From Saccharina japonica (lineage: Eukaryota; Sar; Phaeophyceae; Laminariales; Laminariaceae), in the NCBI GenBank assembly GCA_008828725.1, contig MEHQ01003657.1, positions 1 to 64,000 on the forward strand: 64,000 nt of DNA, written 5' to 3'. The notes under the pieces are model-generated. The model worked only from the letters and a program-made list of their open reading frames with translations. It did not search any database and had not been told where the DNA came from. Made by a program: the position numbers and the translations under genes. This document shows positions 49,150 through 59,200 of this stretch, one piece after another; position 1 is the first letter of the stretch, and each line of letters begins with the position of its first letter.

Positions 49150-49350
49150 TCGAATATGGAGACCATTCAGGGGACATCCTCCATATGAACGCATGCAAAA
49201 ATAACAGGGCTCTTATAAGTCTCTTTTGCCAACCCAGATCTATTCCAATCTGGGTATGATCCCAATCGGCAAACTTTGACAACTTACAAGGTGAAAATAA
49301 CGAAATAGACATCGGCAGGAGCCGCCATAAACCGTTAGCTCTAAGTGGTA
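49150..49350 (-). repeat. Dispersed repeat family D, copy 2 (inverted)
   Basis: Partner of 41930-42245 on the opposite strand; ggcggctcctgc, gggatcata.ccgg/cag.ttgga and the mggcsgctcctgc context are shared. Confidence 0.5.
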
Positions 49351-49354
49351 TGCT

Positions 49355-50640
49355 GTGCTTTTTAAGGAACATACACCCTCGTACGTACTGCTGCTTCCTA
49401 CAAAACAGTACACGAATCACCACAACAGAGCTGTGCCGCTCAAACGCTATCGGGCGACCTGCGGTGTAATGCTTTGCTTCCCAGAGTCAGGTAACATACA
49501 TTCTCGTACATACTGCAGACCCTCCTTCGTCTCAACAAGATCAACGACAAACGATGGCAACGTAGTTCAGTACGTACAAACATACCGTGGAACGTTCTAC
49601 CCTACTCTATACAGACCGTGGCGTGAGCTTTATGTGCTAAATCGTAGGTTTAAACGTTAAAAAAACGGTCGACATCCTACCTGTGGTACGGTCTTTTCGA
49701 TACATAGAGATTGCGGGCAGCCTTACATCAGAACGATGGCAATGAGGAGCCAGAAATACGCATCGTGGTAGACAAACACGTAACTACAGTACCTGAATCT
49801 TTTGCGTTGGCGGTCCTTCTGGTAAGCGATTCTCGTCACCGCAGGACACTGTATGGCGGCTGTGTGGGGATGAGTGCGTGGCTGGTTGTGGCCTTGACGT
49901 TGGCTGTTTCGTCCAACAAACAACACAACCCACCGACAACATCTTCGTGGAAAGAGATAAACGCCAGCCTCGAAACCTTGCACGGTGGATGGGGCGTATG
50001 TGGCGGGCGTTGTTGATACGTTGTTGCTGGACACCAGTTGCATACGAACCTGGTATAACTAAATCAGGTAGGGTTATACAGCAGTATGCTGCTGCCTGGT
50101 AGAAGGTGCTCATATATACCAATCTCAACACCGTGCATCAGGTGAATGTCAACTATTCTGCCCGTTTACTGCTGTGCGCTCTTCGACGTTGAACACGCGT
50201 GCTTGTGGTCCCAGTGGCGGGTCGTCACTGGGACCAAACCTGGCAATTATGAGAGTACATACCATGGCCAAGCTAAGCTAATTAAACACTGAATTTAGAA
50301 GCATATCACTACGCGAAAAATGTCGGAACATGTTCCGCAGACTTGCCGACTGGCTCAATCGGAGGTAACGGGGGTCGGCTACAGGACCGAACCAAAACAA
50401 GCTCCGCCAACAGTATTAACCCAGAGGCTAGTTATACGAACAAGTGCACATTCGAAAATCATTCAAAACATTAGACTCATGACGCATGCTACGATAGAGG
50501 TCCACCATGTTTTTTCTGAGCTCCGCCATACCTCACCGAACAATATGTTTTTGGAGGAAAACAAAAGTGCTGCCGGATGCGAGATCTCATGACCGAAGTA
50601 TACGCTGGAACATTATTCGTCACAAAAATGAAAATCCGAC
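49355..50640. other. Intergenic, no gene recognised
   Basis: Overlapping ORFs of about 100-115 codons on both strands (49711-50131) have no recognised domain. A short perfect hairpin (tggtcccagtg / cactgggacca) lies at 50206-50236. Confidence 0.4.
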
Positions 50641-50650
50641 AAATTTGGGT

Positions 50651-50955
50651 TAAGGAGCCCGAACGTTCAGAAAACGATTCAGCCAAACCGTGCTACCTCT
50701 ACCGTAGCACGCGTCGCAATTCTGAGGGTGGTCAATTGAACAGCCCCATTCCTCACTCAAAATTCTTTTTTGGAGCAAAAACGAAGTTCTACGGCCCCGA
50801 CGAACACTCCCGTGGCTTAAGTACAGTAGTGAACACATGAACAGTCTTACAGCACAACAAGAAAATTGCAAGTCTCACGATTGTCGATTAAGGAGCCAGA
50901 GCATCCAAAAAACGTTTTACCTAGAAAATGCTACCTCGATCGTAGCACGCGTAAT
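50651..50955. repeat. Degenerate direct repeat with GTGCTAC hairpins
   Basis: Two units (about 50651-50715 and 50887-50953) share ttaaggagcc.ga.c.ttc..aaaacg.tt and a hairpin tgctacctc.a.cgtagcacgcg. Confidence 0.65.
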
Positions 50956-50959
50956 TAAA

Positions 50960-52266
50960 AAAATCGACAACGCGAGTTAGGAAAAGAATTACAACATCCG
51001 TATGTATATAGCACAGATACATAACGTACTTATTTTATATGTCTGTCCTGGTCTATCTCGAGAGAAACACATCAAAACACTAATGGAAAGCATTGTATGA
51101 ATGCGTCATTTCCGTCCCGAACCGAACTCAAAGGACATCGCGCACGGTTTACGTCATGCCACATACGCTCGGATAGGCTATGGTTCCCATTCAAATATCT
51201 GTCGCCGTCCGAAATATGCGAACCTGCCAACTGCTTAGGCACAACTAGATGCATTCCCCATCGTCACACCTGTTGTGACCCTTGGCAACCCTCTCCAGGC
51301 CATGAAATTCGGTAGAGTAGTTTAATACATCAGACGGTCTAAACCACGAGGTTTTCTTAACAACCGCTCTAGCCTTAGGAACTACGGACACACCCATACA
51401 TACTCCTACCCAAACCGATTGGTAGAACCAGGCACACGAGTTTGTTCCTCTTCCTATGGGTTGTCTTGCCGAAAGTCCCTTAGCAAGCCTATACCTTAGT
51501 CGACGACATTTTATGCATGTGTAACAATCATCGTTGAAAGTAGTGCCACCCTCAACGATCCCGCTCCAGGACGTATACTTCGTGCCGCAGCAGTGTCATA
51601 CATGCTACTTTCGTCGACATCTTCTTCGCAACAAAGGCCTTCATAGCATCGCCAATACATACGCACGTCAAACATCGTGAGTTCTTACAGCCTGCGTTGA
51701 AAGCTGTCACGTGTCAGCCCTTGTTCGGTGGGCACGTGCTGCAGGTCGTGTGCGAATACTTCCTCCGTTGTTCCTGTGCCGCATCTACACGTCGTCCAAC
51801 AACAGCTCATGTCGATGTCATATTACTGCGTACAGGACAATTAATTACACTTTCTTGTGTTTTCATGTCGAAATACTTTGTAATATCTAACTGGAATTGG
51901 AAGTATATGCCGTGGATTCTCCTATAGGGAATCCCGACAGTCGTCCAGTTCTATTGTTGATCAAAACATATCTCCTGTCCTTCGGTGAACGATTATTGTT
52001 ACATCCATGCTACGGTAGGGGTGAGCTGAATTATTGTGAGACCAATACCTTGAGAAAGACAATAACCTCCCCCCCCCACCCCGGAATTTAAACTTAAAGA
52101 CAAAGGTATACGTAACGCGACGGCGATCTTAAAGGCGGTTACGTGTTGGGAAACAAAGAACGGGATTGTAAATATATCCCCTAACCCTCGAGTACCTTCG
52201 TAATGCAAATCTCGAACACAGAATAACGACCCCTCTCCCGCGACCTTATCAAGGCTAGGTAGGTTA
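50960..52266. other. Region downstream of the membrane-protein gene
   Basis: No gene recognised. 51100-51200 shares ggctatggttcc and nearby words with dispersed family B. A C run lies near 52070. The 3' UTR of the minus-strand gene should fall here, but no canonical poly(A) signal is evident close to the stop. Confidence 0.4.
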
Positions 52267-53298
52267 TTAGCCAACGCAGTTGTCCTCCATTGACTCATTC
52301 CTCATGAAATCGTGCGCAGCGGACGAGCGGGCAACAGACGAAGCAGCAGGGGCCACTGCTTCCATTCGCCTTGCCACATACACCCCTCTGACCAAGAGAA
52401 AGGCCTGCACCGCCACCGTCACCATCAGGAAGATGTTTGCCGAAATTAGCAGTCCCGTCATGAGCGTTGACGCCTGGCTGTCTTCATCGGCGAGCTCGGC
52501 CTTCACAAGCAGGGCAACGTACATGCTCGCCAGAATAATGGCGTTTCCCCAGCGGTACAACCACATGTCGGCCTTGCTCGCGAACGGCGACAGCGACTCG
52601 GAGATAAACGTGAACACCACTGCCAAAAGGAAAATTATCGCGATTTGCTCCGTACTGTTGGGTAGCACAAACACAGCAGATCCGGTGAGCACGATCCTAC
52701 GGAAGCACTCCACGACCTCAAAGTAGTAGCACGACGGAATGTACGCATCCCACAGACCTCGGGAGGACTGAAGGTGGGCTAGTCCGTCCCTGCTTTGCGT
52801 CTGCAAGTCCTTCCGGTTGCAGGCCAGCCACCACGCGAACAGTGCCGGGATACCGATGGGATACACGCACACCATTATAGCAGCGTACACCTCGAACGCT
52901 ACGTGCTTGTCGGAAGTGCAGAGGAGACTGTAGTCCGCCTGAAGGTAGGACTTGCCGTCGTCGAGCTCCTCGCACACGAAGGTCTGGAATATCGTGAAGG
53001 ACACTGAAGAGTACACGAAAAACAAGATGAAGAGTCCTGTCGATGCACGATTGTGCTGAATCATGGGCTCAAGCGTTTCGCCGTTGCGTCGCCTCCTCCT
53101 CGCTATGAATACGGCTCCAGACAACACGGATAGCACTACCAGCGGCCAAATCGTGGCAAACAAAAGCCTGGCGTAGAAATCAGTGGTGACGATGCAGGAG
53201 TTGGAAATGAGAAGCCCGATATCGAGGTTGACAACTGTCATCTTGGACAGGAAGGCCTCGTACTCGTCCGGATAAACAGCACCTGCTATCTCCGTGAA
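52267..53298 (-). CDS. Terminal exon: multi-pass membrane domain
   Basis: Begins FTEIAGAVYPDEYEAFL after the acceptor cgccag and runs 343 codons to TAA. Hydrophobic spans include LLFATIWPLVVLSVLSGAVF, TGLFILFFVYSSVSFTIFQ, YAAIMVCVYPIGIPALFAWW, IIFLLAVVFTFISE, IILASMYVALLV and LLISANIFLMVTVAVQAFLL. An RRRRR cluster follows the first span here. The YPIGIPALFAWWL segment and the WDAYIPSCYYFEVVEC region with RRIVLTG are characteristic of the membrane part of this stramenopile family. A short Ser/Ala-rich tail is probably cytoplasmic. Confidence 0.9.
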   Translation of the reverse strand, partial: FTEIAGAVYPDEYEAFLSKMTVVNLDIGLLISNSCIVTTDFYARLLFATIWPLVVLSVLSGAVFIARRRRRNGETLEPMIQHNRASTGLFILFFVYSSVSFTIFQTFVCEELDDGKSYLQADYSLLCTSDKHVAFEVYAAIMVCVYPIGIPALFAWWLACNRKDLQTQSRDGLAHLQSSRGLWDAYIPSCYYFEVVECFRRIVLTGSAVFVLPNSTEQIAIIFLLAVVFTFISESLSPFASKADMWLYRWGNAIILASMYVALLVKAELADEDSQASTLMTGLLISANIFLMVTVAVQAFLLVRGVYVARRMEAVAPAASSVARSSAAHDFMRNESMEDNCVG

Positions 53299-56200
53299 CT
53301 GGCGGTGATACGTGCATGGGGAAATAGAGGTACATAATAAATGAAGTGACAAGACATAACCTTGCCAGCGTGTACGAGATATATAATTCGTACCTGGTAC
53401 AGTACAGTACTTGATTGAACAGAAATTTGTTGTGCGATCGCCAGTCGAGGATAGCGACCTCATTAACGTCATCTCGCATGCAGGGCGCGGAGACATCGCA
53501 ATTGGGCTGACCCTAACGATACGTACAATATTTTTGTTTTTGCCACTAAACGTTTTGCGAGGATACATGTTACGAACCCACCGCCCTCCCCGAAACGAAA
53601 CCAACGTCGTATCCTAGTCAAAACTCAGCAGAACTCAGCGAACTGGCTGAATGAGTTGGCTGGATGTCAAAGCAGAACCGTCGCACGCAGATTGTCGGGC
53701 ACATACAAGCGCTATGTCGGGTTTCACTCTGTATCTACCTTGTGTCGTTAGGCTCAACGTACCTTTGTTGAAACGAAATGATATTTGGGATATTCGGTCT
53801 GTCTTGCCTAACGGAGTTGGACCAAGTCAGTTGCCGGGTCAAGTGTAGAGCTCTTCAAGTAAGCAGCCTACGCGTTTATATCATTGACGCCACTATTACA
53901 ACCTTAGCACAAATCGACAGGCTACGATACCAGTGCATTTTACCAAATTCCAGGCGACTGCACGCATTTCATTGCCGTATATTGTCGGGGGCAAATAATC
54001 TCCGACACGTGCTGTCGTGGGTGTATATCTCTTTTTTTGACGGGATTCATCGCTTGAGGAGCTGTACGTCATTACTGAGTCACACAGACATGGACTTCGC
54101 AAAATATAAAAGTTTGCAGTAGGATGGATAATCAATACTTCGAAAAACACGTCAAACACGAAAAAAATGTGTTCCGACTACATTGAGTAGTTCCTTCGTT
54201 CGGAAGGCACCGCAGCCAGAATATTTCACCCTAACCCTGTAACTACATACCATAATTGCAGACCTACCGTCTCGGACGTCCATGCATCGATGACACCCAC
54301 CTGCGTGATGATCTGCAGTACCACAACGACGATCTTGATCGCCGAAAGAGGCAGTCCCTTGACAAGCCACTTGAGACTAGAACGTACCATTCTAGGGCAA
54401 GCGGACGTTGGTTCATCCTCCGAATCTCGCAGAACATTGGACACCACGATGATAGTCACTATCAAAACGACGACCGCAGCTGCTGCTGCAAGCCCGGCTG
54501 ACCAGCGCCGGTTTTCCTCTGAGCACTCGTGGCAGCGATTCATGACTCCAGGAGCATATCCGTCATCACAGACGGCACAATCTACGTGGCAGTATGGAAC
54601 GCACGGAAGCAAAAGGACTCGGTTCGTGATGTTTCCGTACGGTAGGGTTGAGCTCACCGTTCTGATACACACTCTAGAAGGAAAAAATGATACACATCAA
54701 ACAGAAACAACTCAATGCTTCGAACGGTGAGCTGAACGCACGGCTATGTAGTTGCGCAGCTCGGTATATGCAAGCGCCTGCATTCCGCGTTGATTCGGTT
54801 AGCAATGACCACGACAACTAAGTATTTCGCGCCTTGCGTACTATCCAGTTACTCACAGACCCCAGTGTAGCCCATCGCGCAATAGTCGAGGTGATTGGTG
54901 CCCCCACGGCAGGCATCTTGTTGGTGGCATTCTCGTATAACTCGGCTTTCGGCAGATACCCGATAGTAACCCGCTAAAAGGTCGAACGTTACAAGACTAG
55001 CCTGCGACGAGTGCGACACCCCTTCGGGTATGTCCTCGCACACGGGGATCGTGTCGGCCGCAACCTTTGCAGCACCTTCGTTGCCTTCACAGCCGTTCGA
55101 GCACTGCTGACAGACCAGTTCCAAGCGACAGGTACCACCCGAGTCCTGATGGAATCCAGTGGACGAGTGGATTAGCTGTTACACACATCAGGTCACATCG
55201 CCATCCATATCAGATCTGTCGGTATGACAGGTCGTGCAGCCTACGTGCACTGCATATACGACACAAGAAACATATTACGAAATGTGTGGAATACACTGGA
55301 CACGCTCGGTGAGGAAGCTACGTGCGTTAAACCCTCAAAATCAAAACACGGAATCGGTACTAAGTAACTACACGATTTGTTAGAATAGTTGACAGTAGGT
55401 GTTTCATTGGCGAAGCATGCACTATTGGGTATTGACCCGTGAGAATAATGACGGACGGGGTTAATAGCGTTGGCTTCAAGCAAGGCTTGTTCGGTACACA
55501 CTAAATGGACAATTCCAGCTTGCTGTTCTTATAGCGCCAACCAATCGTCAACAAGGCTCTATCGCATATCAGCGTAATTTGTTGATATCCGCCGTGTATG
55601 TCACGACTACCCTGTTCGTTGAAGATATCGATATCGTGTATGGTAGGAAAGCATGTGATTAAGCCATCTCGATCTTCTTTTGTATAGTCGGCCTTGTCTC
55701 TAAACCATCTGCTGCGCGCACTGTAATACACTAAAATAAACAACTTAAGAATCTCGGATGGGCATACGAGAGCGGTCGTATGAGCATACGACAGCGGCCA
55801 TATATGATGTGGAATACACCCCTCCCCGACATTCTGATCATGAAACAACGGCCATGCATGGAATGACCAATCCCCTGCACGATTTGATTATTTTCGTCAT
55901 CACCCACTCGTGCAGAAATTAGTACGGGGTTGAGTTCAGGTTGAACTGTTAATCTGCTCACTATCCGTGCCATTACTGCATGCAGTGCTGCAGCAAAAGG
56001 TACTTTGTACGCCATAACACGAAAATTTGTTTTTACGGCGATTCGACCCGGTCGCCACCTTCTCGAAACCTCCAACGACACTTTCCTTCTAAAAACGGAT
56101 CCGACCTCGACTCCGGGTATGGCGAATCACAGGCGGCCTGTGTACATCGTGGTTTCTACGATCGTATATATGCTCATGCCTAAATCGATGTGGCGCATCG

Positions 56201-59200
56201 TATCTACGTTGCGTAGATAGTTGTACGCATGTATCTCGTCTAGTTGGGAAAACAGTCATCGAAAATAGGTGAACCCTAGACATAGTAGGCAACCCCACGT
56301 GTACCGGCCCGAATCTACCAAAAACTTGGTACGGTGAAACTGCCCAATGGCGGGGCTCCTGTAACCTCTTGATGCTGGGGTTTATGGTGTACTTCGTTAC
56401 TGGTCCAAACTGGACCACGCGTACGCGTTTCTAGCGAAAACAATACCGTATTCTACTTCCAACGTTATCTCTCTACGTGGTTGCTTGTCTTACTGCAGAC
56501 AATCTAAGACGACAAACCATCGCCGTTGTAACGGATAAATTCGGGTTGTTCACACATGTGCTTGCATTTGTTTTATGCCGGGATCGCTTTGCCTACGCGT
56601 TTTTATGTTCTGGCACCACTGATGCCACCCGTGCAAGCGGCGGGGCTCTTGTTACACAGTAGTTATAGTACATAAATTGTACACTTGACAAAAATATAAC
56701 CCCATTAAACATGTGTTCGCGCGGAGAACATCTTTTTAGGGATCACGGATCCGTAACAGTTTGTCAAGAAACATGTCACGTTTAATTTTGACTTAATACC
56801 CTAAACAAGTATACTCACGTGGTGGGCATCGCTATATTGGCCAGGTGGGCAGCTGAACATGTTCTCGTGAAAGGTGACATTCGACAGCAGCACCGAAGAG
56901 CCCTTGTCGAGTATTGCCAATCCTCCGTTTCCAGCCGTGTTTTCAGAGAACAGTACGTCGCTCATTTCCAGATCACCGACGTTGAAGAGCGCTCCACCGA
57001 AGTCAACTGTGAACCGGCGCGTGCAACCGCGCGAACATTTGCATGTTTAGGCGTTGTATGTGTCTCCTTGGCGCAGCGCGATGCGTTGCGGGTGTGTAAT
57101 GTGCTGACTTGAGGTAACCAACTTCGAGCGGAAGAAGTGGTTGCACCCCCTAAAGGGGTCGGGAAACCGATGTCAATCTGAACATTATACACACTACGGC
57201 TTGTCACAAGGCGATTCTCGAAACGCATAGGAGGTCTTGAAGTCTGCAACAAAACATATTTAGTGGCCAAGTACACTATTGGTTAACAGAGATACATCCT
57301 CCGTAACGCCGGTTGGGCCATAAAAACCTACTTTTAATTGAGGTGACGTGCGTTGGGTTCCAATATGTTACGCCTGACAGTACGCCTCGCCGGAAACTCT
57401 CCCCAATGTGTTAGCCATGTCGTGACCTACAGTAGTATTTGCTACACTTAAGATCCCCCATGGTCGTTGCGACATTGTCCACCGTTTAACACGTATAATT
57501 TTTGTTCGAGTTCAATGCCGGGTACGGTCGACAGCTCTCGTTGTCATAAATCGGCAATATACAAATGTCGTGTAGCAAAACCCATGAGTCCACCCACGAA
57601 AACTGTCCAAAATAGAGAACCCTATTTTTTCTCTCACCGGCACTATTGTTTAGGAAGACAGAATCCCGAACGAAGTTAGTCTTCCTAGAGTCTCCTGCAT
57701 CGACGGTTTCCACATACAAAGCACCCCCGTTTGTACCATCGTTGCCGTCAAATAGGCAGAACTCGAAGCCACCTGTTGTTCCTATGATGGACGCGAAGAA
57801 TACAGCGCCACCGGAGGTGCCTCTGTTCGATTCAAACGTTGCACCGACTATGCTGAACTCGGCCGGATCTGCCATAGATATAGCCCCTCCGTAGGACGTG
57901 GCCTGGTTGGCTGAGAACAGCACATTACCGACGACGTCCAATGCTGGACTAAGGGCCGAATATATGCCACCTGAACGAACACGGGAGAATTAAGGGTCCA
58001 GCCTCGATTATTCTCTTTATTTTAGCCACGAAACATTGCGTACACAGGGATCGTAAAGCAAAGCCTCAATACGTCACAAGGCCGGAGCCACTTGACGTAC
58101 ACTTTCTCCTAGAATTAGAGGAACGCAGCTCTCAAACGCCAGATATTTGAGTGTTCCAAGATAACTAAGCAGATAAAGGCAGGCTGATGTACAAATCACG
58201 ATATGAACAGGCGATATGGTTTCCTTCCGACTGGAAAGAGTTGCGGCCTATTCGAACAATGACCAACCCTCGCGCGAGAATGATTTCCTATAATTGAACA
58301 CCCCAGCAGCAACGAATACACAGGAATCTTTCTGCCGTAGGAGCCGGAAATGACCTCATGTCAGTACGTAGAGGCGACTAGACCTACAGATGCATGAAAA
58401 AACTAACGGCAGCTCCTATAAGGCAGATGCCACTCGACCATATCCCCTTGCTCCCTCTACACCGCAGCAGGTTCCTGCGAGTTGGTGGCTTCAAGCACAT
58501 ACAAATTTCTGTACTCGTCGCTTACCCCCATTGAAGGCTGTGTTATACACGATCTCCACTTCGCCCATGATCGTAGCGTTGGAACCAAGAATTCTCATCG
58601 CCCCTGCCATCGCCGTGGGTTTAATTAACGTGGTTCGCAGTTGGTCACCATGGGAGTACCGACTAGATATGGACGGAGGAGATCACGGTGAAGTTTGACA
58701 TCGTCTCTTCACTAATTCATCAAACCCCGGAAAAAACGGACAGGGTTATACCAGAGAGGTGTAAATATAAACTAATAGTTATGACGTTCACCACTCAAGG
58801 AGCCTCCAAACCTCGCCCAACACGGTTTCTTCATTACTAGCGACGTTTCGAGTAAAATAATACACCGAACGTGAAACGGCAACTACACAGGGTGTAATGT
58901 AGTTATTTGCTCTCTTATGAGCCGCTTCGACCAGAAAACCGTGCCCGCATAAACGCGCTACCCTCGCCGGGCTAGGCCTCTTGACGCGATTTAAAAGACC
59001 CGTCACCTATTGTAGCATAATTTCTAAATGACAAGCGTGGTGATCGTTCGAGATCTGGCGGCCCATTTGCCGCGAAAGCAAACAGCCCTAATGCTATGCT
59101 TATATTGGTTTAGCTGGGAATTATATTGCAGAGCGAAGCAAGATTCTTGTTTTCCCACGGGAAGTCCCGAAAATGTGAGAGCTTTGGTTTGGTCCCGCCC

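Noticed and set aside
49711..50131. Overlapping ORFs of 100-115 codons on both strands
   Set aside because: Simultaneous openness in several frames, with no recognisable domain or splice context.
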